Source of the DNA: Nocardioides sp. Root140
GTDB taxonomy: Bacteria; Actinomycetota; Actinomycetes; Propionibacteriales; Nocardioidaceae
Assembly: GCF_001426745.1 (NCBI RefSeq)
Contig: NZ_LMFI01000010.1
Location: 911,722 to 975,721 of the forward strand
Direction: 5' to 3'
Length of the DNA stretch: 64,000 nucleotides
Position 1 is the stretch's first letter. Each line of letters starts with the position of its first letter. A program made the position numbers and the translations under genes. Under the pieces are notes generated by a model. That model saw only the letters and a program-made list of their open reading frames with translations, did no database searches and had not been told where the DNA came from. Shown here in pieces: positions 42,867 through 52,332 of the stretch.

Positions 42867-44222
42867 ATGAGCCCCCTTTCCCAGCCTCGCAAGCGACTGC
42901 GGACCCTCTTCGTCAGTGGCCTCGTCGCGACCCTCGCCGGCTTCGGCCTGACCTCCGTCGCCGCGCCCGCACATGCCGACAACCGGGTCACCCCCGGCGA
43001 CTTCACCGGCTACGGGTTCGACCAGTGCCTCACCCCGACGCAGTCCAAGATGGACGCCTGGATGGAGCACTCGCCGTTCTCGGCGGTCGGCATCTACATC
43101 TCTGGTGACTCACGCGCCTGCCGCACCCAGCCCAACCTGACCCCGAGCTGGGTCACGCGCCAGCTGGCCAACCGGTGGGTGCTGCTGCCGATCACACTCG
43201 GACCCCAGGCCGACTGCCTCGACCGCTTCCCGCGGTACGGCGACGACGAGACCATCAAGCCGAGCAGCTACCGGAGCTACCAGGCGGCGCGTGGCCAGGG
43301 CCGCCGCGAGGCGGACAAGGCGGTCGCCGCGGCGAAGCGCCTGGGCATCGTGCCGGGCAGCACGCTCTGGTACGACCTCGAGGGCTTCAACCACAACATC
43401 ACGTCGTGCCGCGAGTCGGCGATCTACTTCCTGCACGCCTGGACCGGACGCCTGCACACGCTCGGCTACGTCTCGGGCGTCTACTCCAGCGCCGGCTCGG
43501 GCATCAAGATGCTCGACGACGCGCGGGTGAACCGGCCCGGCCGCTTCACCCTCCCGGACCGCATCTGGATCGCCCGCTGGGACGGCGTGGCCAACACCTC
43601 GACCGACTACATCCGCGAGGACGGCTGGCAGCCGCACCGCCGCGTCAAGCAGTACCGCGGCGGCCACAACGAGACGTGGGGCGGCACGACCATCAACATC
43701 GACAGCAACTTCCTCGACGTGGGCAAGGGCTCCTGGGCCAGTCGCCAGGGCCTGAGCTGCGGGGGCAAGGCAAACATCAACCTGTCGTCGTTCCCGGCGC
43801 TCAACAAGCGCCTCGCACCGTCGAACGTGGCTGCGGTGAAGGCGCTGCAGTGCCAGCTGACGCACGTGAAGCTGTACGCCGGGGCGATCAACGGAAGGTA
43901 TGACACGCCGACCATCAAGGCGATCAACGCCTTCCAGCGCCAGCGTGGACTTCGCGTCGCGGTGACCTGGACCAAGCGCAGCTGGGTGATGCTCAACAGC
44001 ACCGGCGCCTACCGCACGGTCAAGCGCGGCCACACCGGCCCTCCGGTGCGGCTGGCCCAGCGCGCACTGACCGCGGCCACCGGTCGCTACGTGCCCGTCA
44101 CCGGCGTCTTCGACGCCCGGACCGAGGCGGTCACCAAGCTGTGGCAGCGCAACCTGGGCGGCGCCGACACCGGCGTGATGAACCGGACGGCCTGGTCCCG
44201 GCTGCGCGACGGACGCTACTGA
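42867..44222 (+). CDS. secreted DUF1906 glycoside-hydrolase-like protein with peptidoglycan-binding domain
   Basis: A 451-residue protein: Sec signal ending in APAHA (about residue 38), a DUF1906 domain (Rv2525c-like TIM barrel; GYGFDQCLTPTQSKMDAW, LWYDLEGF, GYVSGVYSSAGSG, IWIARWDG) to about 285, then two putative peptidoglycan-binding repeats (VAAVKALQCQL...AINAFQRQRGL and VRLAQRALTAATG...VTKLWQRNLG). It likely acts in or on the cell wall. GGAG precedes ATG 42867. No partner genes. Confidence 0.9.
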   Translation: MSPLSQPRKRLRTLFVSGLVATLAGFGLTSVAAPAHADNRVTPGDFTGYGFDQCLTPTQSKMDAWMEHSPFSAVGIYISGDSRACRTQPNLTPSWVTRQLANRWVLLPITLGPQADCLDRFPRYGDDETIKPSSYRSYQAARGQGRREADKAVAAAKRLGIVPGSTLWYDLEGFNHNITSCRESAIYFLHAWTGRLHTLGYVSGVYSSAGSGIKMLDDARVNRPGRFTLPDRIWIARWDGVANTSTDYIREDGWQPHRRVKQYRGGHNETWGGTTINIDSNFLDVGKGSWASRQGLSCGGKANINLSSFPALNKRLAPSNVAAVKALQCQLTHVKLYAGAINGRYDTPTIKAINAFQRQRGLRVAVTWTKRSWVMLNSTGAYRTVKRGHTGPPVRLAQRALTAATGRYVPVTGVFDARTEAVTKLWQRNLGGADTGVMNRTAWSRLRDGRY

Positions 44223-44308
44223 GCACCGCTCCGCTGAAGGACCGGGCACGCTCGGACGTCGGCTGCGGGCAGTCAGCGAACGACGTGTCGGCCACCCGGG
44301 CCAAGGCG

Positions 44309-44395
44309 CTCATTTCAACCTGCAGTTCGCTCGCCGCGACGCTCCGGTCACGCTCAACGGACGCACCCGAGGCGTGAACTGTAGGTCGAAATGAG
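44309..44395. repeat. long imperfect inverted repeat between convergent genes
   Basis: Arms 44309-44328 (begins CTCATTTCAACC) and 44376-44395 (ends GGTCGAAATGAG) match at 18 of 20 positions around a 47-base spacer. It fills the 232-bp gap between the DUF1906 and DUF3817 genes. No T-tract and no reading frame of note. Confidence 0.7.
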
Positions 44396-44454
44396 CAGAC
44401 GACGCGTCACTCGGTGTCGTCCGGCGGCATCACGGGATTGTTCGTCTCAGAGGT

Positions 44455-44901
44455 TCAGCTCGCCGGGGGTCCGACGGTGAGGGCCACGGCGGTGAGTACG
44501 CCGACGGCGGCGACACCGGCCACGGCCCCGGCGAGCGGGTTGCGCAGCAGCCAGGCGGTGGGCTTCTCGAGGACCCCCGAGGGTCGTTCGCCACGCAGGC
44601 GCCACGTCGAGTCGAGGGCACCGGCCTTCTCGGCGTGACGGTCGAACCACACCGTCATGAAGGGCGGCACCGCACTCAACAGGCCGAGCACCAGCCGACC
44701 GAACGACCACTTCTGGTCGATCCAGACGACGACGGTGGTCAGGCAGTACGCGACGAAGACGATGCCGTGGACCATGCCGAAGATGCGGACGCCGAGTTCG
44801 GTGGTCTCCGTGACGTACTTGAGGAACATCCCGGTGAGCAGCAGCGCCCAGGTGATCGCCTCGGCGATCGCGACCCGGCGGAACAGGGTCAACGGGCTCA
44901 C
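44455..44901 (-). CDS. DUF3817 membrane protein
   Basis: A 148-residue protein with four predicted helices: three in the DUF3817 block ([55 protein letters not shown]) and one at the C-terminus ([17 protein letters not shown]). The family is common in actinobacteria and has no known function. GTG 44901 overlaps the purQ stop by 4 bp, so it is the third gene of a purS-purQ-DUF3817 operon. Confidence 0.9.
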   Translation of the reverse strand: MSPLTLFRRVAIAEAITWALLLTGMFLKYVTETTELGVRIFGMVHGIVFVAYCLTTVVVWIDQKWSFGRLVLGLLSAVPPFMTVWFDRHAEKAGALDSTWRLRGERPSGVLEKPTAWLLRNPLAGAVAGVAAVGVLTAVALTVGPPAS

Positions 44902-45566
44902 GCGAAGGCCCTCTCGACCAGGCCGGTGAAGAAGCCGAGCCCCTCGGTGCCGGGTCCGCACAGGTCCTCGACAGCGTGCTCGGGGTGCGGCATCAGGCCG
45001 ACCACGTTGCCCGCCTCGTTGGTGATGCCGGCGATGTCGCGCAGCGAGCCGTTCGGGTTGCCGTCGAGGTAGCGGGCGACGACGCGCCCCTCCCCCTCGA
45101 GACGGTCGAGCGTCTCGGCGTCGGCGACGTAGGAGCCCTCGCCGTTCTTGAGCACGACGGTGACCTCCGCACCCTCGGCGTAGGACGAGGTCCAGGGGGT
45201 GCGGTTGTTCTCGATGCGCAGCCGCTGGTCCCTGCAGACGAACTTGCGGTGGTCGTTGCGGATCAACGCGCCGGGCAGCAGGTGGGACTCGCACAGGATC
45301 TGGAAGCCGTTGCAGATGCCGAGCACGGGCAGGCCCTTGCCGGCAGCGGCGACGACCTCGGTCATCACCGGGGAGAAACGTGAGATCGCGCCGCAGCGCA
45401 GGTAGTCGCCGTAGGAGAAGCCGCCGGGGAGCACGACCGCGTCGACGCCCTGGAGGTCGTGGTCGCGGTGCCACAGCGCGACGGCCTCATTGCCACCCAG
45501 GCGTACGGCGCGGCGCGCGTCGACGTCGTCGAGGGAACCGGGGAAGGTGACCACTCCGACCTTCAT
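44898..45566 (-). CDS. purQ: phosphoribosylformylglycinamidine synthase, glutaminase subunit
   Basis: A 222-residue class I glutamine amidotransferase that supplies ammonia to PurL. Nucleophile Cys85 in [10 protein letters not shown], oxyanion region [14 protein letters not shown], and the His/Glu pair in [11 protein letters not shown] complete the triad. Its ATG shares a base with the purS stop (TGATG), and its stop overlaps the DUF3817 start. Confidence 0.97.
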   Translation of the reverse strand: MKVGVVTFPGSLDDVDARRAVRLGGNEAVALWHRDHDLQGVDAVVLPGGFSYGDYLRCGAISRFSPVMTEVVAAAGKGLPVLGICNGFQILCESHLLPGALIRNDHRKFVCRDQRLRIENNRTPWTSSYAEGAEVTVVLKNGEGSYVADAETLDRLEGEGRVVARYLDGNPNGSLRDIAGITNEAGNVVGLMPHPEHAVEDLCGPGTEGLGFFTGLVERAFA

Positions 45567-45838
45567 CAGGCGCGGCGCTTCCCGGGAGCGGCGTCACCCT
45601 CGATGTGGATGGCGTAGTCCTCGATCACGGGGTTGGAGAGCAGCGTCTCGGCGAGCTTGTGCACCTCGGCGAGCCTCTCCTCGGTGAGCTCACCCTCGAG
45701 CTCGAGCTCGAAGCGCTTGCCCTGGCGGACGTCGGCAACGCCGTCGAAGCCGAGACGGGGCAGGGCACCGTGCACGGCCTTGCCCTGGGGATCGAGGATT
45801 TCAGGCTTGAGCATGACGTCGACGACGACACGGGCCAC
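45566..45838 (-). CDS. purS: phosphoribosylformylglycinamidine synthase, PurS subunit
   Basis: A 90-residue protein that joins PurL and PurQ in the three-subunit FGAM synthase. Typical motifs: [19 protein letters not shown] and [13 protein letters not shown]. First gene of the purS-purQ unit; its promoter lies in the 112 bp shared with the divergent YflT-like gene. Confidence 0.96.
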   Translation of the reverse strand: MARVVVDVMLKPEILDPQGKAVHGALPRLGFDGVADVRQGKRFELELEGELTEERLAEVHKLAETLLSNPVIEDYAIHIEGDAAPGKRRA

Positions 45839-45950
45839 GGGAGGCTCCTTGGTGCAAGGGGTTCGCGAACGGGGCCCAGTCTAGGGCCGCCCTGCCCCCG
45901 GCCCGACGGCGGCTCAGATCCGGGTTCGGCGGGGCAGGCATGATGGAGGC

Positions 45951-46451
45951 ATGCCAGCACCCACCCCGGACCACGCGAACGCCATGGCTCTCGAGTTCCC
46001 GCAGTCACTCGCCGTCTACGACAAGTACGCCGACGCCCAGCGGGCCGTCGACTTCCTCTCCGACGAGGAGTTCCCGGTCCAGAACTGCATGATCGTCGGC
46101 ACCGACCTCAAGCAGGTGGAGCGCATCACCGGCCGGCTCACCACCGGCAAGGTCGCGCTGGCCGGCGCGCTGTCGGGCGCCTGGCTGGGCCTCTTCGTCG
46201 GCCTGATCTTCTCGCTCTTCGGCGACGGCAACATACTCGCCATGATCGTGTCGACCGCCCTGATGGGTGCCGTGTTCGGCCTGGTCTGGGGTCTGGTCGG
46301 CTTCGCAGGCACCCGCGGCCGCCGTGACTTCTCCTCGGTCAGCGCGGTCGTCGCCACGAAGTACGAGGTGCTCGTCGAGCACAAGCACCTGCAGACCGCG
46401 CAGCAGATCCTTGCCCGCCTGCCCGGCGCGCTGCCCAATCCATTCGAGTGA
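45951..46451 (+). CDS. general stress protein 17M-like (YflT domain) membrane protein
   Basis: A 166-residue protein with a soluble N-terminal YflT-type module (AVYDKYADAQRAVDFLSDEEFPVQNCMIVGTDL), a two-helix hairpin with glycine-rich turns (about 70-90 and 100-118), and a C-terminal soluble segment. Proteins of this type occur widely in Gram-positive stress regulons without a defined activity. ATG 45951 lies 112 bp from the purS start on the other strand. Confidence 0.85.
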   Translation: MPAPTPDHANAMALEFPQSLAVYDKYADAQRAVDFLSDEEFPVQNCMIVGTDLKQVERITGRLTTGKVALAGALSGAWLGLFVGLIFSLFGDGNILAMIVSTALMGAVFGLVWGLVGFAGTRGRRDFSSVSAVVATKYEVLVEHKHLQTAQQILARLPGALPNPFE

Positions 46452-46483
46452 CCTGACCCGAGTGACCTGACCGGCCGCCCGGG

Positions 46484-46696
46484 TCAGTCGTCCTCGAGGA
46501 ACGGGTCGCCGTACCACGGTGTCTGGGACGTCGAGTCGGCATCGTCGGCCCCGCTGTTCTCCGCCTGGGCGCCGAACACGGTCGCCGCGATCACGCTGGC
46601 GCTGGCGGTGAGGCCGGCAGTCATCAGGACCGTACGCCGACGCTTGCGCGGCGGCGGACCAGTGGGCGGCGGCTGAGCGGGGGTCGGTTCAGTCAT
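46484..46696 (-). CDS. small membrane-anchored hypothetical protein
   Basis: A 70-residue protein: Pro-rich cytoplasmic N-terminus, basic cluster RKRRR, one hydrophobic helix (about 23-43), and an acidic tail ending PFLEDD. This type-II single-helix layout has no recognisable family. ATG 46696 is used; support is limited to the sensible topology, reading frame and the 32-bp gap after the convergent stress-protein gene. Confidence 0.6.
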   Translation of the reverse strand: MTEPTPAQPPPTGPPPRKRRRTVLMTAGLTASASVIAATVFGAQAENSGADDADSTSQTPWYGDPFLEDD

Positions 46697-46754
46697 GCCA
46701 GAGAGAGTTGCTCGCATTCCTTGGCGGAACCTGAGCAACAGGTGAGCGGAGCGC

Positions 46755-47723
46755 ATGAAAAGTCGCCGGCCCGGGCAGACTGCGCGCGTGAACACCGTCA
46801 GCCGCTCTGTCACGGCACTCGCCCTGGTCGCCGTACTCCTCGGTTTCTCGTCTGCCTGTTCGGACCCCGAGACGGCTGCCGGCCGCAGCAGCGGGACGGG
46901 TGCGTCGGCGCCACCTGTCCCTGCGATCGGCGACACCGCCCGTTTCCTTGCCACCACCGCCGCTGAGGAGGCTGTGGTCGGAGTGCTCGCCTACGACCAC
47001 CAGGACTTCGACGCCGCCTACACGGCAGCCGAGCACCTGCTGACCGAGCGGATGGCCACGGAGATCGAGAAGACTCGGACGACCTTGCGACCGATGGTCA
47101 GGAAGCAGCGAGCCAGCCAGGACGTCAGGGTCGTCGAGAGCGGCACGATCACCGGGCAGAACGACACCATCAAGGTGGTCCTGTTCATCGACCAGACGGT
47201 GCGCCGCGCCGGAGGCTCCACGAACCGCCAGTCGGCGACCGTGGTGGCCAGCATGGTTCACGACCACGGCGACACGTGGCTGGTCGACGAGCTGGACACG
47301 AACGCTTCTGATGCCTCCGGCATCCAGGACCCCGAACCCGGGCGGGCGGCCGCCGTCGACGCGGCCATCGAACTGGCGTCCGCGTTCACGAACCTGGACC
47401 ACCGCACTCTCGACGCCGACACCCAGGCCGTGCTGGACCTGTCCACGGGCACCTTTCACGACCAGTTCAAGGGAAGTCTGCCCAGCATGAAGAAGACGGT
47501 CTCGACCGCCCGTTCCGTGTTCACGAGCGAGGTGACCGTTGCCGCTCTCGACAAGTTCACCGGCGAAGCACCCGGTGACACCGCGACGGTGCTGGTCGCC
47601 ACCGAGGGAACCGTCACCAACACGAACGCGCCACAAGGTGTCGACCGCGACCAGCGCCTCCTCATCTCGTTGGTCAACGAGGACGGCGAGTGGCTGGCCG
47701 ACGACGTGACGTTCGTCAGCTGA
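46755..47723 (+). CDS. lipoprotein with two tandem Mce-associated-like domains
   Basis: A 322-residue protein with lipobox FSSAC. Two similar domains follow. The first (about 70-190) reads VVGVLAYDHQDFDAAYTAAEHLL...VVLFIDQTVRR...WLVDELD; the second (about 200-320) repeats the order with AIELASAFTNLDH...VLVATEGTVTN...WLADDVTFV. The pattern is that of Mce-associated (Mam) proteins, which normally have one such domain after a membrane helix. ATG 46755 has GGAG; GTG 46788 is an alternative. The last 8 bp overlap the convergent ligase gene. Confidence 0.75.
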   Translation: MKSRRPGQTARVNTVSRSVTALALVAVLLGFSSACSDPETAAGRSSGTGASAPPVPAIGDTARFLATTAAEEAVVGVLAYDHQDFDAAYTAAEHLLTERMATEIEKTRTTLRPMVRKQRASQDVRVVESGTITGQNDTIKVVLFIDQTVRRAGGSTNRQSATVVASMVHDHGDTWLVDELDTNASDASGIQDPEPGRAAAVDAAIELASAFTNLDHRTLDADTQAVLDLSTGTFHDQFKGSLPSMKKTVSTARSVFTSEVTVAALDKFTGEAPGDTATVLVATEGTVTNTNAPQGVDRDQRLLISLVNEDGEWLADDVTFVS

Positions 47724-49266
47724 GCTCGCGCTTGAGGATCTTGCCGGTCGCGGTCATCGGCAGCGCGTCGACGTACTCCACGATGCGGGGGTACTTGTAG
47801 GTCGCCATCTGCTCCTTGGCCCATGCGATCAGCTCGTCCTCGCTGGTCGTCGCGCCCTCGTTGCGGATCACGAACGCCTTGATCTCCTCGCCGTGGCTCT
47901 CGTGGGGCACGCCGATGACCGCCGCGAGCGAAACCGCGTCGTGGGTCATCAGCACCTCCTCGATCTCGCGCGGGTAGACGTTGAAGCCACCGCGGATGAT
48001 CATGTCCTTCGAGCGGTCGACGATGTAGTAGTAGCCGTCGGCATCCTTGCGGCCCAGGTCGCCGGTGCGGAACCAGCCGTCGTGGATCGCCTCGGCGGTG
48101 GCCTCGGGCCGGGCGTAGTAGCCCTTCATGATGTTGGGCCCCTTGACCGCGATCTCGCCGATCACGTCGTCGCCCGACCCGAGGTCGTTCCACTCGGGGT
48201 CGATCAGCTTCATCTCGACACCGGGGATGGGTACGCCGATCGAGCCGACGCGCACCTCACGACCCCACGGCGAGAAGCTCGCCACCGGCGAGGTCTCCGA
48301 GAGCCCGTAGCCCTCGAGGATCGTGACGCCGAACTTCGCCGCGAAGTCCTTGTGCACCTCGACCGGGAGCGCGGAGCCACCCGACGCGGCGACGCGCAGG
48401 TTGGCGGCGACGGCCGAGACGTCGACGCCCTCCTGGAGTGCACCGAGCAGGCCCCAGTACATCGTCGGGACGCCGGCGAAGAAGGTCACCTTCTCCTTCA
48501 GCATGAGCCCGAGGGCTGCCTGTGCCTCGAAGCGCGGCAGCATCACGACGGTGCCGCCGAACGCGAAGGCGCCGTTCTGGATCACGGTCTGGCCGAAGGA
48601 GTGGAAGAGCGGCAGCACGCACAGGTAGGTGTCGGGGTTGCCCGCGTCTGCGTTGAAGAGGTCGGCCGAGGCCATCGCGTTGGAGTGCATGTTGCGGTGC
48701 ATCAGCTCAGCGCCCTTGGGCTGGCCGGTGGTGCCGGAGGTGTAGAGGATCACGGCCGTGTCGTCGGCGTCGGTGGCATGCGTCTCGAAGGCCGGGGACT
48801 TGCCGGCGAGTGCCTGGCCCAGGGTCTCGGCGCCCTCGATCGGCGAGGCCGCGGCAGGGTCGGCGGTGATCACGAAGAACCGCGTGCATCCGGGCGTCTG
48901 CTCGAAGCCGACCGATCCTTCCTGCGCCATCGGCAGGTCGGGGGTGCCCTCGAAACAGAAGTAGGCGACGGCGTCGGAGTCGTCGAGGTGGTAGGCGATC
49001 TCGCGGCCCTTGAGCAGCACGTTGAGGGGAACGACGGTCGCGCCGGACTTGAGGATGCCGTAGTAGACGATCGAGAAGTAGGGCAGGTTCGGGCAGCTGA
49101 GCGCGACCTTGTCGCCGGGCTTCACCCCGCGCTCGACCAGCAGGTTGGCCACCTGGCTGGCCGCGCCGTTGACCTGCGCGTAGGTCAGGCGGGTGTCACC
49201 GAGGATGATCGCGTCGCGATCCGGGTAGTCGCGCGCGGAGTCGTCGAGGAGCGAGGCGAGGTTCAT
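47716..49266 (-). CDS. long-chain fatty acid-CoA ligase
   Basis: A 516-residue ANL-superfamily enzyme. AMP-binding P-loop YTSGTTGQPKG, A5-type EGYGLSETSPVASF, RTGDLG, GGFNVYPREIEEVL and the terminal catalytic Lys in MTATGKILKREL are intact. It activates a carboxylic (probably fatty) acid to its CoA thioester; chain length is not predictable. Transcribed alone on the minus strand. Confidence 0.9.
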   Translation of the reverse strand: MNLASLLDDSARDYPDRDAIILGDTRLTYAQVNGAASQVANLLVERGVKPGDKVALSCPNLPYFSIVYYGILKSGATVVPLNVLLKGREIAYHLDDSDAVAYFCFEGTPDLPMAQEGSVGFEQTPGCTRFFVITADPAAASPIEGAETLGQALAGKSPAFETHATDADDTAVILYTSGTTGQPKGAELMHRNMHSNAMASADLFNADAGNPDTYLCVLPLFHSFGQTVIQNGAFAFGGTVVMLPRFEAQAALGLMLKEKVTFFAGVPTMYWGLLGALQEGVDVSAVAANLRVAASGGSALPVEVHKDFAAKFGVTILEGYGLSETSPVASFSPWGREVRVGSIGVPIPGVEMKLIDPEWNDLGSGDDVIGEIAVKGPNIMKGYYARPEATAEAIHDGWFRTGDLGRKDADGYYYIVDRSKDMIIRGGFNVYPREIEEVLMTHDAVSLAAVIGVPHESHGEEIKAFVIRNEGATTSEDELIAWAKEQMATYKYPRIVEYVDALPMTATGKILKRELS

Positions 49267-49327
49267 GCCGCAGAACCTACCCGCCGGTTGTGCGCCCCGT
49301 CACAGGGTCGTCCACATGGTGTGCGGG

Positions 49328-49795
49328 TCAGCCCGCGCGCACCAGGTCGACACCCTTGTTGGCCAGCTCGTCGGCCCGCTCGTTGCCGGGATCGCCGGAG
49401 TGTCCCTTCACCCACACCCAGTGGATGGTGTGGCGGTTCACCTCGGCATCCAGGGCCTGCCACAGCTCGACGTTCTTGACCGGCTTCTTCGCCGACGTCT
49501 TCCAGCCGTTGCGCTTCCAGCCGTGGATCCACGACTTCATGCCGTTCATGACATACGACGAGTCGACGTGCAGCGTCACCTCGCAGGGCTGGGTCAGCGC
49601 CTTGAGGCCCGCGATGACCGCCTGCAGCTCCATCTGGTTGTTCGTGGTCAGTGGCTCGCCGCCGAACAGCTCGCGCTCGTGGCCGCCCGAACGCATCCAC
49701 GCGCCCCAGCCGCCGATGCCGGGGTTGCCCTTGCACGCGCCATCGGTCCACATCTCCACCACGGGCCGTGCTTGCGTCGAAGGGGCGTCAGTCAT
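49328..49795 (-). CDS. rnhA: ribonuclease HI
   Basis: A 155-residue RNase H1 that cuts RNA in RNA-DNA hybrids. The metal-binding carboxylates are seen as Asp18 ([10 protein letters not shown]), Glu56 (QMELQAVI), Asp78 (HVDSSYV) and Asp142 (NERADELAN), with the flexible-loop His132 in [10 protein letters not shown]. The basic handle region ([21 protein letters not shown], given in parts) is present. ATG 49795. The upstream gene on the plus strand is divergent. Confidence 0.97.
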   Translation of the reverse strand: MTDAPSTQARPVVEMWTDGACKGNPGIGGWGAWMRSGGHERELFGGEPLTTNNQMELQAVIAGLKALTQPCEVTLHVDSSYVMNGMKSWIHGWKRNGWKTSAKKPVKNVELWQALDAEVNRHTIHWVWVKGHSGDPGNERADELANKGVDLVRAG

Positions 49796-49890
49796 GACGC
49801 AAACCCTATCCAGCGGCCTCCCCGGTTGAACCGGAGCCCGAGTGGGTAGGCAGCCGTCGCACTGCACGAGGACTCGACGGGGGACCACAC

Positions 49891-50475
49891 ATGAACGACG
49901 CAACAGGCCGACTGGCCGCTCTCTACTCGGACCCGGCGCGGGAGCGCAGGCTCGGCATCCGCTTCATGCTCGCGGCGATCGTCATGTTCGCGATCGCGGC
50001 GCTGGGTGTCTTCTCACTGGTCCAGGGCTCTTCCGTGGCGCGAGCCCTGGTCTGGATCGTGATCGGCGGTCTGGTCGGAGCACTGTGCGCCCTGCTGGCG
50101 CTCAACAACTTCATGCTCAGCCGCCGCACGGGCGAGGGCCTGCTGACCGTGGCGGTCGGGCAGGACGGCCTCGTCGGGCCCGAGCTGATCGGACTGCCGT
50201 GGTCCCAGATCACGCAGGTGACGGACACGGTGCACGGTGAGTCGAAGCGCGGCCGCACGCCCCGTTCCCTGACTGTCCGTGTCCGTGACCACGACGCACT
50301 CCTGGCGACCGTGCCGGAGAAGGTGCGCTGGCTGGTCGACCGCGGGGAGAACGGGGCGGCCCACGTCACCACCGGCCTGGGCGCCGTCACCGACGACGAG
50401 TACCGGGGGTTCCTGGACGTGCTCCGGACCGAGCTCGACCGTCGCCAGATCCCGCTCGTCGACGCCCGCGACTGA
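49891..50475 (+). CDS. hypothetical two-helix membrane protein
   Basis: A 194-residue protein with two membrane helices (about 24-45 and 52-72) near the N-terminus and a soluble C-terminal region containing [16 protein letters not shown], reminiscent of PH-like (YdbT/bPH) domains that follow membrane helices. That similarity is weak. ATG 49891; the upstream GGGGA is a modest ribosome site. No functional partner nearby. Confidence 0.75.
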   Translation: MNDATGRLAALYSDPARERRLGIRFMLAAIVMFAIAALGVFSLVQGSSVARALVWIVIGGLVGALCALLALNNFMLSRRTGEGLLTVAVGQDGLVGPELIGLPWSQITQVTDTVHGESKRGRTPRSLTVRVRDHDALLATVPEKVRWLVDRGENGAAHVTTGLGAVTDDEYRGFLDVLRTELDRRQIPLVDARD

Positions 50476-50509
50476 GCCGAGCCCTGAGGCCGACCCGGAG
50501 ACCAGCCAC

Positions 50510-51400
50510 TCACAGTGAGGCGAGCAGGCACCTGAGGATGCCGAGGGCACCCAGCGAGAGGCGAGCGTTGGACCCGCGGTAGTACGTCCAGGCGCTGATC
50601 GCCGGCGCCAGGGCCTGGCCGCGGGACCGGCGGTACGCCGCTTCGTCCAGGCCGACCGCGTCCCGGTAGACCTCGGACACCGAGACCGGGACGTAGCCCC
50701 ACATGGCGTTCAGCTCGATCGCCGGGTCGCCCCGCCCGGCCGCACCCCAGTCGATGACGGCCGCGAGTCGTCCGTCACGGACCAGCAGGTTGCCCTCGTG
50801 CAGGTCACCGTGGAACCACGTCGGCTCGCCGTCCCACGCCGGGGCGTCCAGCGCGTCGGCCCACAGCGCCAGCACCGCCGACGGGTCGATCTCGGAGGTG
50901 TCGGCACGCGCCGTCCAGGTGCGCACCCACTCGTCGAGGGCCGACAGCGGACCACCACGGCCGAGGGTCTTCACCGGGCCACCCATCGCCGGCACGGCGC
51001 GGGTGGCCCGGGCGAAGGCGCCGAGACTGGTGGCCCACTCCTCGGGGTCGAAGGAGTCCTCGGTCGGGGTCTCCCCCTCGATCCACGGGACCACGGTCCA
51101 GTGCCAGGCGAAGCCGTCGCCCGGCTCCCCGAGCGCCACCGGTGCCGGGATCGGCAATGGCAGGTGCTCCGCGAGCCGGGGCAGCCAGGTGTGCTCCCAC
51201 TCGCCCGAGCCGGCCACCCAATCGACCCGGGGCATCCGGACCAGCAGGTCGTCACCGAGGCGGAACAGCTGGTTGTTGGTGCCCACCGGGGGCAGACGTC
51301 GGAGCGGAAGGGCCGACCATTCCGGGAACTGGTCGGCCACCAGGCCGCGCACCAGCTCGTCACTGATCGTGATCTCGTTGTCGTGCATCCGGCCGGCCAT
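50510..51400 (-). CDS. aminoglycoside phosphotransferase-fold kinase, copy 1
   Basis: A 296-residue protein of the APH/ChoK-like fold. Catalytic loop WFHGDLHEGNLLV and metal-binding VIDWGAAG are intact, with DDLLVRMPR supplying the nucleotide-binding segment. It probably phosphorylates a small molecule; the family includes resistance enzymes but also many metabolic kinases. ATG 51400 and ATG 51388 are both possible. The adjacent gene is a close paralogue with 38 bp between them. Confidence 0.85.
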   Translation of the reverse strand: MAGRMHDNEITISDELVRGLVADQFPEWSALPLRRLPPVGTNNQLFRLGDDLLVRMPRVDWVAGSGEWEHTWLPRLAEHLPLPIPAPVALGEPGDGFAWHWTVVPWIEGETPTEDSFDPEEWATSLGAFARATRAVPAMGGPVKTLGRGGPLSALDEWVRTWTARADTSEIDPSAVLALWADALDAPAWDGEPTWFHGDLHEGNLLVRDGRLAAVIDWGAAGRGDPAIELNAMWGYVPVSVSEVYRDAVGLDEAAYRRSRGQALAPAISAWTYYRGSNARLSLGALGILRCLLASL

Positions 51401-51438
51401 CGCGGCACGAGACTAGCCGCACACCTCGAGCCCGGCAC

Positions 51439-52326
51439 TCACAGCGAGGCGATCAGCGACCGCACCGTCGCCAGGGACTCCTCCGAGATGCGTGGACTGC
51501 TGTCGCGGTAGTACGTCCAGCCGCTGATCGACGGCGCCAGGGCATAGCCCCTGGCCCGGCGGTACGCCGCCTCGTCGAGGCCGACTTCTGCCCGGTACAG
51601 CTGCGCCACCGACGCGGGGAGGTAGCCCCACATGGCGTTCAGCTCGATCGCCGGGTCGCCTCGCCCGGCCGCACCCCAGTCGATGACGGCCGCGAGTCGA
51701 CCGTCACGGACCAGCAGGTTGCCCTCGTGCAGGTCACCGTGGAACCACGTCGGCTCGCCGTCCCACGCCGGGGCCTCCAGCGCGTCGGCCCACACCGCCA
51801 GCACCGCCGACGGATCGATCTCGGAGGTGTCGGCACGCGCCGTCCATGTGCGCACCCACTCGTCCAGCCCGGACAACGGAGCACCACGCCCCTCGGTCTT
51901 CACCGGCGCACCCATCGCGGGCACCTCACGGGTGGCACGGACGAACCTGCCGAGGCTCACCGCCCATTCGTCGGGGTCGAAGGTCTCGGGGGTCGGGGTC
52001 TCCCCCTCGATCCACGGCACGACGGTCCAGTGCCACGGGTAGCCCTCCCCAGGCCGTCCGAGCCCGACGGGTGCCGGGATCCGCAACGTCAGGTGCGGCG
52101 CCAGCCGGGGCAGCCACCTGTGCTCCCACTCGGCCGACTCGGCCGCCCAGTCGATCCGCGGCATCCGCACGAGCAGGTCGTCACCGAGCCGGAAGAGCTG
52201 GTTGTCGGTGCCCTCCGGAGGGAGCCGACGCAGCGGGCGGCCCGCCCACTCGGGGAACTGGCCGGCGACCAGGCTCCGCACCAGGTCGTCGCCGATCTCG
52301 ATCTCGTTCTCGTGCATGCGGCTCAT
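51439..52326 (-). CDS. aminoglycoside phosphotransferase-fold kinase, copy 2
   Basis: A 295-residue paralogue of the following gene in the same orientation. The central 80 residues, from LDEWVRTWTARADTSEIDP through the catalytic HGDLHEGN to ELNAMWGY, are nearly identical to copy 1, while N- and C-terminal thirds have diverged. All catalytic residues are present, so both copies may be active. AGG lies six bases before ATG 52326. It follows the SRPBCC gene by six bases. Confidence 0.85.
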   Translation of the reverse strand: MSRMHENEIEIGDDLVRSLVAGQFPEWAGRPLRRLPPEGTDNQLFRLGDDLLVRMPRIDWAAESAEWEHRWLPRLAPHLTLRIPAPVGLGRPGEGYPWHWTVVPWIEGETPTPETFDPDEWAVSLGRFVRATREVPAMGAPVKTEGRGAPLSGLDEWVRTWTARADTSEIDPSAVLAVWADALEAPAWDGEPTWFHGDLHEGNLLVRDGRLAAVIDWGAAGRGDPAIELNAMWGYLPASVAQLYRAEVGLDEAAYRRARGYALAPSISGWTYYRDSSPRISEESLATVRSLIASL

Positions 52327-52332
52327 GGCGGC

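Noticed and set aside
50510..52326. Aminoglycoside resistance genes
   Set aside because: The fold is shared by many metabolic kinases, there is no mobile context and the codon use matches the neighbours, so resistance cannot be claimed.
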